Part shown: positions 1 to 10,759 of the stretch, piece after piece | Layout of the letters: each line of letters starts with the position of its first letter | How positions within the stretch are numbered: the stretch's first letter is position 1 | Source of the DNA: Blattamonas nauphoetae | Lineage: Eukaryota; Preaxostyla; Oxymonadida | Assembly: GCA_033064195.1 (NCBI GenBank) | Contig: JARBJD010000439.1 | Coordinates: 1-51,234, forward strand | Length of the DNA: 51,234 bases | Direction: 5' to 3' | Translations under genes and position numbers: made by a program | Notes under the pieces: generated by a model | The model's database searches: none | What the model was told of the DNA's origin: nothing | What the model saw: only the letters and a program-made list of their open reading frames with translations

Positions 1-1563
1 TTTTTCACCCTTTTCAGCCATTTTAACATCCGCACAGCTGATACAATCGAATGTTGAAGGATTCACCATATATATTCTGAAAAGACAATACACAATGGAT
101 TTTGAGACTCGTCTTTTCCGTCTTCTCATGAATTCTTTGGTATTGTTCAGGTCAGAATAGAGGGACAAAGAGTGAATGACGAGCTTGAGGTGATTTCAGG
201 CGGAATAGGGTGCAGGAAAAGCTGAGTTTCTGAATCGGACAAGACCTCTGTCCTCTGTCCTCAAGATCTGGTGCTCTGTCCGTCCGCTACACATCATAAT
301 CATACACATCATGTAAGTGTTGATGTAAGTATCCTTCAGACGAGTTAGCAACCAAATTCAAGAATCGAGTTCTGATCTCGGACCCACAATTAAAACCATC
401 ATGTCATGACATGTCAGCGGTTTTGCGAAAAGGTCTGTCATGTCATGTCAGACAGGTATAAAAATTAGGTAGGCATGTTACGATCCCACCCATCTCCACA
501 CGAATCCACTTTTTCCTGGAAATCCCACAAAATCCATCCATAATTTGGTTTTACGAAACTTCAGTTTAACTATCATTTATTTGTGATTTGAACTGAAATT
601 TGCTTGAGGTGATAGGCATGGGCAGTGGTCGGTCTGAAAACATCGAGTCCAATCCTAAAAATAAAACAGTCGGCGACTTTTTTGAAGTGCCCTATGGTTG
701 AGCGGTAGTACGGAAGCTTTTGCTCCCGGACACAGGATCGACTCCGCCAGAGTTACTTTATTGTAATTTTTTTTCTTATTTTTGATTCACAACATATCTA
801 CATTTTCTTCATCTCTGTTTTCACGAAACTAATGCTTATGAGGTCGTGGATCAAGAGTCCCTGAGTCGGTCTGTCCTTCCCCAACATCGGACAAAAGTCG
901 GCCTGTCCGACCGACTCCGACTCCTTCCTTTATTCTAACACCTTTTCCATGAATTTAGATAATTGTAAAATGGTTGATTATTTCTTCTCAATCCTTAACA
1001 ATCAAGTTCTTTCAGAATCTCACTCGAAATGACTCCTTGTCCACAGCCGAGTCAGAACGAACTATGATCCTCAACTTGATCATCAAACTCTCAGTTGTCT
1101 TCTTCGAAGTGTGTTTTCTTCACATTTTTATATTTCTTCTCTTGTCAAGATACTTCGACCACATGACAACTGATCACCGAAAGCATCTCCTTCTTCTGTC
1201 TGTTTCTTTCATCCTTGATTGTTTCAGTGTCATCTGATGAAACACGGCCACTTTCTTCCACTCCTCGAGACTGTCTCGTTCGATTCTCAAACAAATCAAG
1301 CTTAATCATTCCAAATGTCGTCAACTTTTCTAAATTGCCCAACTTTCTGAAATGGGTCCCTTCGTCTCGCTTCCAACTCTCACCGAAGATATTTCATCTC
1401 TGCTCCGCATTTATCGCTATGAAACACGACACTATTTCGCAAACAGTCGTGATCTCACTGCGAAATCAGATTGTGGAAAAGTTCAGGAGATCCTTATACC
1501 ATCATCCATTGAATCTGCTCTTCATGCTGATGCACACTCTTTTCAGCCAATTCTGACCATACA
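1..1563. other. Left flank of the Polinton, weakly coding host DNA
   Basis: No gene can be named here. From about 1240 to 1556 one plus-strand frame stays open for roughly 100 codons. Just before it, the pyrimidine-rich tract ending TTTCAG near 1232 could be a splice acceptor. A second GT...AG interval lies near 1110-1150, but splicing it does not give a clean long frame. A perfect palindrome CATGTCATGACATG lies at 400-413, followed by more TGTCA/TGACA repeats to about 455. A weak tRNA-like stretch lies at 687-753. The rest of 1-940 shows nothing recognisable. Confidence 0.35.
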
Positions 1564-1857
1564 AGTAGTGGTATAAGCGAAATGGGAACCAAACTGGCAT
1601 AGGTGATACTCCTAGGAGAATTGGAACGAGAAATCATTTTGAATCTCAGAGCCAATTGATTTTTAATATGACTCATTCTAATTTCCATCTCACTTACTAC
1701 TGAAAATATTGACATTTCAGAGTAGTCAATATTTGGCCGTAAATTCAAAAATAAAGGCGAAAAACGGACCTCTTGAAAGTGTCTTTTTGAAGCAAATTTT
1801 GAGTACTTTTAGAAAACAACGTCGATTTCTTTTTATTCAATTTTTAATTTGTATAAA

Positions 1858-2070
1858 ATGAGCAGCGTCTTGACACCAACACAACTACTGGAAATTTTGG
1901 ACAAAGAAGATTTGAAAATGAAATCACCTCCAACTCTCAATCGACAAGGAACAACATATCTCACAGGAAGCACTTTCGAATACTATCTCGAAGAGAAACC
2001 AGATGAAACTTATCAAGTGTACGTCAATAGTTTCGTCAAAGGATACAGACCACATCTGAATCGCCAGAAA
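1858..2070 (+). CDS. Left-arm copy of the three-repeat protein, interrupted by mariner
   Basis: This is the left-arm counterpart of the protein at 33023-33616. It begins MSSVLTPTQLLEIL and contains the first repeat, which ends in GYRPHLNRQ. A mariner transposon inserted at a TA dinucleotide interrupts the gene, and related coding sequence resumes beyond 3671 and runs to about 4040. The T-rich tract just upstream (about 1828-1857) matches the motif in front of other Polinton genes. The ATG at 1858 is the best start because the tract ends immediately before it. Function is unknown. Confidence 0.6.
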
Positions 2071-2072
2071 TA

Positions 2073-3669
2073 CAGGGTGGTTCACCATGTCTAAGAATCG
2101 ACGAGTTGAACACTACGTTGACACAATCGACTCATACTTTCTTGTTTCGAATGAAAGTCAGTGTCTTCTTCGTATCTGGTTCAGTTCGGTTCAGATTGTC
2201 ACAGGGCATCTTCGAGAATTGTGCCAACTTCTTCAAGCGATCGTCCTCTTCCAGACAAATCATGTTCCATTCAGTTAATTTCATGATCCTCCAATGATTT
2301 GACTGATTGGACGTGAACACGTCAATGTTTGCATAGATAAGATTTCTTTTCATTCGTTTCGATCAGAGCCCATCCTCATGAAATGAGTGTGGTCCTGACT
2401 CTGGGAAAAGTCCAAATTCAATTCATTTATGAAATCCTGGAATAAAAGGTCCCGAAAAGGTGAAATGATCATGAATCTGAAGGTTATAGGTATCCCCATC
2501 GGAATCAGAGAGTCTCTCCAAACGCTCTTCCCAACTCCTGAATATGTTGATTCTGTCTTGCGCTGTGAGTGAACACAAAACCTGCTGAACGGCTTTTAGT
2601 GCATCGTGGTGACTGTGAAAGGTCTGTCCTTTCAATTTCTGCTTCAACGAACCAAATAAAGAGAGTCGCATGGTGCCACATCCGGGCTATATGGTGGATG
2701 TGGCATACCTGTCAAACACGAGCGAGAGAAAGTCGACTGTATGTTTTGCCTTATGTGGCGCCGCATTGTCATAGTGCACATAGATCGGAAAATGAGGCTT
2801 CGCAATCGTTTTGAAGTATTTATCCAGTGGAGAGAGAATCTTGGAAACAAAATAGGCTGAGTTTATTGTTTGTCCGTTCGGGAGGGCATCGATCACGTGC
2901 ATTCCGTCAACAGAGAAGAACACAGAGATCATAACTTTCTTTGAGGCGATCGTCAGCCTCGCCTTCTCTTGCCTGCTTGATCCCTTTTCTCCCCAAGTCC
3001 AATCGTACTCATTCTGGTATGACACCCAAGTCTCATCTCCTGTGATTATTCCAGCATAATTGAATTTGGCTCGTTGTTTTAAGATTTTGAGCATCTCTCC
3101 GCCAGCCGGACCCGATCTGACTTATTTTGATTGGAAAGTTCATGGGAATCCATTTCGAATGTATTCTTTTCAGATGGAGATAATCATTGATGGCAATGGT
3201 GACAGCCCTGCGGTTGATTCCACTGAGAATTGACAACATCCTCAAACTTGCCGACTTGTGCTCCTCCACAGCTTCTTCGACCGCCCAGATTTTCTCTGGG
3301 TCCATACCTGGTCTCGATTGCTGTCTTCTATCAAATGCAAAGGTTTCTTTTCAAGTTCTTGAACGTAACGATATACAGTTGATGGATGCGGAGCATCCTT
3401 TCCCACGACTTGACCTCAATCGTGCAATGATGTCTGCTGTTTCTGCGCCGTTTATCCACTCGTGATACACCAACCAGCGATCGATACGAGCAGCCTCCTC
3501 GGAGGCCATTTCAAAAATGGGATATTTTCGCCGAGAACAACAGGATTGCATGAAATGGAACAAAATGTGAAATAAAAGTCTTTTCATTCTATCATCATAT
3601 TTGGAAGGAAACTCCGACGAGATGACTGAAACCTTTAAAACGGATTCTCAATTTGGGTGAACCACCCTG
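2073..3669 (-). mobile_element. mariner-family DNA transposon, decayed
   Basis: The element starts CAGGGTGGTTCACC and ends GGTGAACCACCCTG, and is flanked by TA at 2071-2072 and 3670-3671. The other Polinton arm has the uninterrupted sequence with a single TA, so both boundaries are well fixed. The minus strand encodes a mariner transposase with the family signatures ITGDETW and HYDNAAPHKA, in one frame at 3094-2687. The third signature, PYSPDVAPCD (near 2700), lies in a different frame. N-terminal helix-turn-helix segments (3587-3351 and 3305-3033) and a C-terminal piece (2671-2423) are also in separate frames. The transposase is therefore frameshifted several times and should be inactive. 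At 1597 bp it is slightly longer than typical mariners (about 1.3 kb). Confidence 0.93.
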
Positions 3670-4049
3670 TATCTTCGACCAGCAAATCGTTGTACAAAGA
3701 GAAGCTTATTGAATCAATGAAAATGAGAATTGTGAACTCATTTCTGAATACACTCATTCAAGTACTCCAGTAACATATCGACATGAAGGAATTGAATGGA
3801 TAGTAATCCCATCAAAATGGATGAAAGGATTCAGAACTCATCAGAACAAACGAAAACGATACACACAATCGTTTGTTGAAAATGAATTGAAAAGAGAATT
3901 GTGAACTCATTGGAACATACACAAAGGTACTTGAGCCATTCAAATATCGCGATTTACGAACAAAGAATGAGTATTACGTTCGCTTGGACAATTGGTTGTA
4001 TTTTGGAGACCGTCCTCACTTGAGAAAGTACCACAAAGGTCATGAAAAT

Positions 4050-5730
4050 ACTGAAAATCTATTTTTGACCACAAATCACTGAAATCCAACATGATAACCA
4101 TTTCGAAAAATTCTGAAAAAATTCTAAAATCTCGGGGACACTGTCGGTCCTCGATCAAGACAATCCTGATGAAAATCGGTTGAGAATTCGTCGAACTGTG
4201 TACCGAACTTAGGTCGAAAAGTGACCAAAAAGTCGATGTTCCGATTTTGCTACTATGAACCGCTTTATGGCTCAAATTGTGTTCAAACACGTTTGATTGT
4301 GACGGAAATCATTTTGAAAGGTAGGATTTTCGATAAAAGCACTTCTGAGATTTTGGTTTGATCCGACCCATTGAGGTTTTTCGCGTTTTTGAGATTTTTC
4401 AGAAAAGGTATGGACGTTCGGGACTATGTCCTTTTGATCACTTTTCGTCGTCTTACGGTGTTTTTGGGTGTGAAAACGCTAGTTGGCGTCTTTTGTGTCA
4501 TTCATCTCTGAAAACTTTTGACACCTCTACATTCGGACACTTTTCATGAATTTTCACATTTCACTACTTTCACTTCATTTACTCTGTTATTGCATCATTT
4601 TAACGAACATAAGTCAACGCGAGACGTATAGCGCATTTCCTTAGTTTCATTTTGTTGGTTCTTCACTTCACCGTTTTGACGACTCTTTCTTCACAACTTG
4701 CACACTATTAGATTTTGCCCCGATTTTCACATATTGCGCCTTCTTTCTCGTTGTTGGAGGAAGGTGTGCTCAAATTTTCAGATTTTTGTCGGATAGTTGT
4801 CTCAAAATTTCACTTTTGATTCGTCATTTCACAGCTTTTCAAAGTGTTTGCATGTTTGAACACCACTTCAGCCCCTCTTTCTCACATCATTCTCTCCACA
4901 TTTCACCTCGAGTTGAACCATTACTCCTCTCCATTTTTCTCATCTCACTTCCATTTTGTGGGCCGTTCTCACTTCACTAGCACATCATTTTAGTCAACTT
5001 TTCATCAACTTTTTCACAAAACAGAGTAAAAGAAAGCGAAACAACCAACAATGAAACGGGCAAGTATGAAACTGAGAGGAAATTGACGATCGTGAAAACT
5101 GTGTGAAATGTGACACCAATAGTGAAAATTAGGTCTGTGTTCTCGGTTTTATGTCTTAAAACAACAAAATGATTCAAAATGTTCATGAAATGTTGGATTT
5201 TCCGGAAAAATACCGAGATATGAAGTGAGCCGTTGAATGGCGGATCTCTGCAAAAGTCCGGAAAACTCAGTAAACGGGAATTGAGTGTGTTAAATTGGAG
5301 AAAAGTTTCAGAGAAAGAAACATGAATGAAGTGGTTAAAAGGATAATCAATGAGAAAATGAAGACAGAAGTGAGGTCAAAATGAAACAATAACTAGTGAA
5401 AATGAAGTGACAATTCAATCAAAACAGAGAAAACAAGTCTAAAACAAGAAGAAAATGAGAGTGAAATGATGAAGAATACATAAATGTGCAAAGATCTGCA
5501 CCCGGTTGTGAATCGCTCAATAACTCTGCAAAAGTTCGGAAAATCCAAAAACGAAGCATACCACGATGATCCTACAGTTCCGGAGAATCCAAAACGCGAC
5601 AAATCAGAACAGAAACAAGCACTCTTGAGAAATGAGTGATCGAACCCATTGATCCTCGATTTCAGCAAAAATCCAAAACTGAGAAAACAACGAAAGTATT
5701 TTCATTTTTTGAATTTTTTAATTTGTATTA
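4050..5730. other. Noncoding inner part of the left Polinton arm
   Basis: No supported gene is seen in this 1.7-kb stretch. It is AT-rich and has an inverted counterpart at 24950-26311 plus 32690-33000. The position near 4373 corresponds to the empty target site of the F and E insertions in the other arm. Related short blocks containing CGGAA/TTCCG lie near 5200-5275 and 5520-5590. They may be protein-binding or replication sites. Confidence 0.5.
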
Positions 5731-5731
5731 A

Positions 5732-5938
5732 ATGAATCCAACTGCGATGTACGGCGAAAGACGTCGAGTATGTTCAGAACAAGCATTAATTGAATCAATG
5801 AGAGAAGAGAACTGTTCGCTAGTCTCTGAGTATGTCAGAAATAATGTGCCGGTGACGTATGTTCATGAGAGAATCAAGAATTTTATTTCCAATGAAAGAG
5901 CAACCAAAATGAATCGACAAAATACAATTCACAAATGA
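5732..5938 (+). CDS. Left-arm start of the two-repeat protein gene
   Basis: The first 46 or so residues match the 129-residue protein at 24542-24931 with only a few substitutions, for example MNPTAMYGERRRVCSEQA against MNPTAMYKERRRVCSEQA. The match stops exactly where the inverted repeats end (5869), so the rest of this short frame is unrelated sequence. The usual T-rich motif lies directly upstream (about 5700-5731). This is therefore an arm-edge partial copy and probably not a complete gene. The full copy lies in the right arm. Confidence 0.55.
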   Translation: MNPTAMYGERRRVCSEQALIESMREENCSLVSEYVRNNVPVTYVHERIKNFISNERATKMNRQNTIHK

Positions 5939-6750
5939 TTGAGAAAATGATTGATCATAATCTCTCAACAACCAACGAGAATTCATCAGTGATAGACACA
6001 CTTCAGAAGACAACAGAAGCACATACGACAGCGATATCATCAATCCAAAAGTAGTCAGCACAAATGGATCAATCACGACACCAACAATTGGAGGATTGAT
6101 CAATGTGAATGGAGCGAAGTGGAATATATCAGAAGGATCACTTCCAATGTATCCTGGAACATATCCGGCATCAACATTTAAGTCTGGCATTTCAATTTCA
6201 CAATCGATTTCAGAAACATCAGGAATTCAGTTCAATGGTGATGGCATTATTATGTGGTCATCGTGTGACTCACCAGCTTTGTATTACTACGATGAGGACA
6301 CAGGTTCGGGAGTGTTTTCCAATATCCACAACAGGAAGTTTTTCTCAACTGTCAGACAGAAGAGTGAAAAGGAATATTGAACCATACCCCAATGTTCTCG
6401 AGCAACTGAATAAAGTGGAAATTGTTCGCTACCAATTCAACACATTTGACTCGAAGATCAACAAAGTCACAAGACAAATTGAAAGTGAAACTGATGAAGA
6501 ACACTTGAAGAACTGCAAAGAGAAATGTGAATGTCTGAAGAAGGAAAGTGAGAAGAAACACATTGGAGTGATTGCACAACAGATCCAAGAAATCTTTCCT
6601 GAAGTTGTGAATGATTCCAATCCAGATTGTCTTCAAGTTGATTACGCAGAACTCTCATGCTTTTGTGTGAAAGCCATTCAGGAATTATCCTCTATCGTCG
6701 GACAACAACAGACACTCATAAATGAACTAATCCAAAATATAATTCACTGA
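5870..6750 (+). CDS. Fibre-like protein with C-terminal S74 chaperone domain
   Basis: The C-terminal 130 residues (about 6345-6750) carry the Peptidase_S74 pattern: SDRRVKRNI near the start of the domain, HIGVIAQQIQEIFPEVV in the middle, and VDYAEL followed by a helical tail. In this family (tail-spike and fibre proteins, and eukaryotic MYRF proteins) the domain trimerises and then cleaves itself through a Ser-Lys dyad, which the S and K of SDRRVK fit. Upstream sequence (about 5970-6340) encodes Gly/Ser/Thr/Ile-rich stretches typical of a fibrous or beta-rich shaft. The region reads in more than one frame, so the gene appears broken. It is the first gene inside the left arm and runs opposite to the capsid block. 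I infer a surface spike or fibre role. Confidence 0.75.
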
Positions 6751-6762
6751 TCGACACAATGA

Positions 6763-7153
6763 CTAATACTCCAACATGAGATCAACCAGAAATTCATAGT
6801 ACTCATTGATTATTTTTCCATTGATGGTCTCGGTTGTTTCCATCTCAATTGAATCACCAGAACTGTCTTTGAACCAGATCTTCACAATTGATTGTCGAGT
6901 AGTTAATTCCCACTTCTCTGAAAGCATCATCATCATCACCGTGGATTGTAATGTGCTGAGGAATATCTTTTGAAATGACAGTTGAGTTACCATTCATTTC
7001 TTCCCTCACATGGATGAGTTTACAGTCGAGGAAATGAACATATTTTTGGTTTCTGGAATTGGTAAAACCAGGAGATAATTGAGCAGTGTGAGAATTCTGA
7101 ATTGAGAAATATCTCTTCACCATTTGTGTTTTCTTCAAAAATAAAATATTCAA
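6763..7153 (-). CDS. Small unrecognised Polinton protein region
   Basis: About 390 bases directly downstream of the 562-residue capsid-like gene, on the same strand, read as coding in two overlapping frames (99 and 76 residues). The region is therefore probably one small gene with a break. A T-rich motif (AAAATAAAATATTC on the plus strand near 7138) sits at its upstream end, as for other genes of the element. The predicted product has mixed charge, an acidic stretch HGDDDD and no motif I recognise. Its place next to the capsid genes suggests a minor virion component, but that is only an inference. Confidence 0.4.
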
Positions 7154-7154
7154 T

Positions 7155-8843
7155 TTAATATCCTCTCTTCACTTCTTCATAAGCTTCTTGGAGTCGACGA
7201 TCAATGACATATCGCACTCGTGGTTGTCCATTCTCAATCCAGAACAACCAATATGTTGCTTGATGTAGTGCTAGAATTGGTGGAGGTGGTCCATCTTTGG
7301 TTGATGTGAAATATGGATCAAGTTCTCCCTGATTGATTGGTGTTCCTCTGTAGACGATATTCACTGATTCTGCTGTTGAGATCCCTTCTTCACCACCAGC
7401 GATTTCACTTCGATCTGTTGGAACCATGAATGTGAAACATGTTGCATCTGTTTCTGGTTTTGTTCTCTTATATTCCTTTGCTTTATAGTCAAACATTCGA
7501 GTTGAACAAATTGAATTTTCAAACTCTTCTGTTGCGGAACAACCAATGAAATCACCATTCACCATCATCATTTGATAGAACTCTGGTGATATTGTTGACA
7601 TTGGGAAATTGGGAAAGTTGGATCCAAGCATTTCGAAGTGACCAACATAGTGAGGATTTCTGAAGACTGTACATTCGTTTGGTCTTTCAGGGAACAAGCA
7701 CATTAGATTCATCAGATTGTTGAGTTTGATACTGATGTTTGATCTCACTCCCATTGCGTTCGCTTTAGTTTGGAATGATTGTGTGTCAATTCTTTCTGCT
7801 TTCATGACATACAGAGTCTTCGAATATGTGTTGAAGAGGGATTGTTTTGTTGCATCAGTGATTTGATATCCATAGCAAATCGAAGTGACTTTATCAACTG
7901 ATGAAGAAGTAACAGAGCAAGTGAAACTTATGGCTCCAACCTCAGCGACTGTACTGGCGGGTGGAGCATTACTCCTTTTATTGTAAGCTTTCAGTACTGG
8001 ATTTCCTATCTGTGTAAATTCCTGTGTTACTGGAGAAAAGTCCCCATCAGACATCAAGAGCATGTTGGTTTGATCCGACATACTTGTCAAGTCTTTATCT
8101 GGAAACAATTCACGGCAACCTTGTGAAGATTTTCGAATGACAGTTGATTGTTGAATTGGACAATACACTAGTGAATCAGTTGTCAAGTGAAATCTTAAAC
8201 GGAAATTACCAAAGATTGAATTGGGATATTGATCAAATGTACTCAATGGAAGTAAATTCACAAATGGAATAACCAACGGAATTGTCTTTGTGAGTTTATT
8301 TGTGGATTTATTGACGGGAACATAGTAGAATCCGCACACACTCTGATCCATTCTCTGAACATTTTCCCAAAGACTGTAGCAGTGCTTCATATTGTTTTTC
8401 TCTTCGTACGACTTGAATGTGTGATACAGAAATGATTCGTGAACATGATTGTTCTGAAGTGAATTGTCAATAATGTTTCCATGACTGTCGACGAGTCTCA
8501 TGTCTCGAATTGCATCTGAGGATGATTTGTATCCGACGAATATTCCGGATAGTCCGACGTACTCTCCTGTTTCACTACTCGTATATGAATATGGAACAGC
8601 AATCGTGAGATCAATTCGCAAATGACTCTTCATAAATTCAGTAACATCATGACCGTCATAGCACAATGGAACTTCAATCTCGTCTCCAATTCTGCAAGGC
8701 ATAGGAGGATTTGTTGGATGCACTTCTTGGATGGAGTAGATGTGAGGTTCTGAATCCCACTGTTTTGGCATGTACGATTGCACTTCGATTTGCTCAATTA
8801 ATGTCGATGTTGGTTTGGATTGATTTGATCTGATACTTCTCAT
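7155..8843 (-). CDS. Capsid-like protein, copy 1
   Basis: A 562-residue protein that I read as a Polinton major capsid (double-jelly-roll) protein. The evidence is its size, its beta-rich composition with few charged helices, and its position in the structural block. It is clearly related to the 622-residue neighbour. Both have an early GDEIEVPL or GQEIIIPL segment, then a short stretch ending CP(I/V), and a C-terminal block of the form (I/P)xQGxLDxY, then PPxPILA, then NGxPRVxY. Jelly-roll assignment rests on family expectation rather than a fold calculation. The start ATG at 8843 is preceded within 20 bases by the T-rich motif. The gene lies downstream of its paralogue with a 47-base gap. 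Confidence 0.7.
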   Translation of the reverse strand: MRSIRSNQSKPTSTLIEQIEVQSYMPKQWDSEPHIYSIQEVHPTNPPMPCRIGDEIEVPLCYDGHDVTEFMKSHLRIDLTIAVPYSYTSSETGEYVGLSGIFVGYKSSSDAIRDMRLVDSHGNIIDNSLQNNHVHESFLYHTFKSYEEKNNMKHCYSLWENVQRMDQSVCGFYYVPVNKSTNKLTKTIPLVIPFVNLLPLSTFDQYPNSIFGNFRLRFHLTTDSLVYCPIQQSTVIRKSSQGCRELFPDKDLTSMSDQTNMLLMSDGDFSPVTQEFTQIGNPVLKAYNKRSNAPPASTVAEVGAISFTCSVTSSSVDKVTSICYGYQITDATKQSLFNTYSKTLYVMKAERIDTQSFQTKANAMGVRSNISIKLNNLMNLMCLFPERPNECTVFRNPHYVGHFEMLGSNFPNFPMSTISPEFYQMMMVNGDFIGCSATEEFENSICSTRMFDYKAKEYKRTKPETDATCFTFMVPTDRSEIAGGEEGISTAESVNIVYRGTPINQGELDPYFTSTKDGPPPPILALHQATYWLFWIENGQPRVRYVIDRRLQEAYEEVKRGY

Positions 8844-8872
8844 TTATAGAAAAATAAAAAATATAATATCAT
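8844..8872 (-). promoter_or_regulatory. T-rich start-proximal motif of capsid-like copy 1
   Basis: On the minus strand the sequence reads TATTTTTTATTTTTCTATAA just before the ATG. The same core (TTTTTTATTTT) stands in front of most genes of the element. This implies very short leader RNAs and a common promoter. Confidence 0.6.
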
Positions 8873-8890
8873 TATTTTCTTTTACCGTTT

Positions 8891-10759
8891 TCAATTTGGA
8901 ATAATTCCTAAATCTTTATGTAATGTTTTCAATGTATGATTAGGATAGTATTCGACTCTTGGTTCACCATTGCTGTATCGTACTACCCACCACGTTGTGG
9001 CAGTAGTAGCTAATATAGGTGCTGGAGGATGTGTAAATGTTATCATATCTCCTCCACTTTGACTTGGGTCGTACACATTGTAGTATGTGTCGAGATTGCC
9101 TTGATATATTGGTTGAGATCTCAATGTGACTGCAACATTCACACCTCTGGAACTGATTGAATCATTACAGTTCGTTGGACATCCACTTCTCTGTGTGGAG
9201 AAGCACAAGAGGAAGTCAGTGTTGTCATGAATCGGTCGCACTCTTGTCATTGTTTCACGAGGATATGTTCCGTCACCGGAGAGTTTCTCTTCAACGAGAG
9301 AATCTGTAAGTGATCGCTCCAAATCATCTGGAACAGTGAGGTATGAATCAAGGTTGAGAGTCGACAATGCGAACTGGTAGAAACGAGCTCCAATAGTTGT
9401 AGTCGGTTGTTCTGGATAATATCTGTTTTGTAGATTCACTTGGATGTTCTTCTGCATTGGATTGTGGAAACAAGTGATTTCATTATCGTAGTGACGGAAG
9501 AGAAGCATAATATCCTTGGCATTCACAAGTACCATCTGTTGAGTACAGTTAATTCCTGTTGCCGTTGGTGTCTTTTGAAATGGATAGAATGAGATCTTTT
9601 CTGCTGGAATTGTTCCAGGACGATTTGTGTACATCTGCTTCAGATTCTCTTTCGCAATGTCTTTAATATTGTATCCAGAACTCATGCAATACACATCATC
9701 AATTTGATAATCAAGAATGTTCAATGATATATATTGATCCACGTACACAGGTTCTGTTGTCAGGACATTGGCTGTAGTCATAAAAGCGTCTTTTATAACC
9801 GATGGTTGGAGAAATGATAGACCAATTTGAACGAAATTCTTGGTACATGAGGTTACGAGATTATTCATAAAAAAGGGACGGTGTTGAATAGTACTTTGAA
9901 TTGCTCCTTTTATATTTGGTGCTGCTGCTGTTCCAGTAACGAGTGATGATAGTGTATTTTTCAATGTCAGTTCAGGATTCACAGGGCAGCAGACAAAAGC
10001 ATCCTCATTGATGTACACACTCAATTTCAGATCACCAAATAGACATCGTGGATAGTCAGTCATACCTGAGAAAATGAGAAGATCTTCAAGATTGATTGAC
10101 ACACGGATTGGCACATCAATACTGTCGCATAAAGTACTAGTGACTTTGAATCCTGTGAAGTCTGATATTGGAATATAAACACCAGCAACCGATTCATCAT
10201 GATTCCAAGCATTTTGCCATGGTGTATGCGAGTGTTTTCGATTCTCTAATTGACTCTTCGGTTTGATCATATTGTAGATGTGTGATTCCATGGATACATC
10301 ATTCGTTGTTGTGCTAATGATTCTCTGATTGTTGTGAAGAACTGTTAGACTCCGAAAGATGGATGCTGAATGCTTGAGTCCAACAAAGATGAATATTCTC
10401 TCATTCATCAAAGATCCAATTTTTCCAGTTTCCCATTGCCAATTGTTGAGTTTCAATGTCGCTGTCATTGTGAACGTAATGAAGGAATCATCGATTTGAC
10501 AAATGTCCTGATTACCAGTCAATGGAATGATTATTTCCTGTCCTTTGTAGAAGCGTGAATTCTCTGATGGTTTCAATTCTTGAATCGAAGTACTATGTGC
10601 TCCATCATTCATGAGGTAATTAATGTGATGTTCAGACATGAGTTGTTGTTGTATTTGACCCATGTCATCTCTCGTGTATTCTATCCTTCCTGTGGTATTT
10701 CCAGTCAATGATGTAGCTCCAGTTCTTTTGTTTGTCAGATGTGTTAAATGCGAGTTCAT
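8891..10759 (-). CDS. Capsid-like protein, copy 2
   Basis: A 622-residue paralogue of the 562-residue protein downstream. Shared landmarks are GQEIIIPL near residue 75, a central segment with SIFRSLTV and NMIKPK (matching the region with RDMRLVDSHG and HTFKSYEE in copy 1), FGDLKLSVYINEDAFVCCP (matching FGNFRLRFHLTTDSLVYCP), and a C-terminal block with PIYQGNLDTYYN, PPAPILA and NGEPRVEYYPN. This pattern of spaced matches over the full length supports an old tandem duplication. Known Polintons usually have one major capsid gene and a separate single-jelly-roll penton gene, so one copy may have taken another role in the shell. The gene is preceded by the T-rich motif at 10760-10780. Confidence 0.7.
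   Translation of the reverse strand: MNSHLTHLTNKRTGATSLTGNTTGRIEYTRDDMGQIQQQLMSEHHINYLMNDGAHSTSIQELKPSENSRFYKGQEIIIPLTGNQDICQIDDSFITFTMTATLKLNNWQWETGKIGSLMNERIFIFVGLKHSASIFRSLTVLHNNQRIISTTTNDVSMESHIYNMIKPKSQLENRKHSHTPWQNAWNHDESVAGVYIPISDFTGFKVTSTLCDSIDVPIRVSINLEDLLIFSGMTDYPRCLFGDLKLSVYINEDAFVCCPVNPELTLKNTLSSLVTGTAAAPNIKGAIQSTIQHRPFFMNNLVTSCTKNFVQIGLSFLQPSVIKDAFMTTANVLTTEPVYVDQYISLNILDYQIDDVYCMSSGYNIKDIAKENLKQMYTNRPGTIPAEKISFYPFQKTPTATGINCTQQMVLVNAKDIMLLFRHYDNEITCFHNPMQKNIQVNLQNRYYPEQPTTTIGARFYQFALSTLNLDSYLTVPDDLERSLTDSLVEEKLSGDGTYPRETMTRVRPIHDNTDFLLCFSTQRSGCPTNCNDSISSRGVNVAVTLRSQPIYQGNLDTYYNVYDPSQSGGDMITFTHPPAPILATTATTWWVVRYSNGEPRVEYYPNHTLKTLHKDLGIIPN

Larger units (their letters stand above)
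1564..5869 (+). repeat. Left terminal inverted repeat of the Polinton
   Basis: This arm matches the reverse complement of 33918-32690 and then 26311-24794. Identity stops at GTTCATGAG (5861-5869), inside a coding region. The arm is interrupted by a mariner element at 2073-3669. It carries a copy of the three-repeat protein gene near its tip and the start of the two-repeat protein gene at its inner edge. About 1.65 kb in between (4050-5730) has no convincing gene. That stretch holds two related blocks, near 5200-5275 and 5520-5590, with sequence of the type TCTGCAAAAGT(C/T)CGGAAAA. Confidence 0.9.

Noticed and set aside
687-753. tRNA-like sequence (TGGTTGAGCGG as an A box, GGATCGACTCC as a B box, T-run after it)
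   Set aside because: The boxes are fair but the acceptor, D and T stems do not pair properly, so at best it is a degenerate tRNA-derived sequence.
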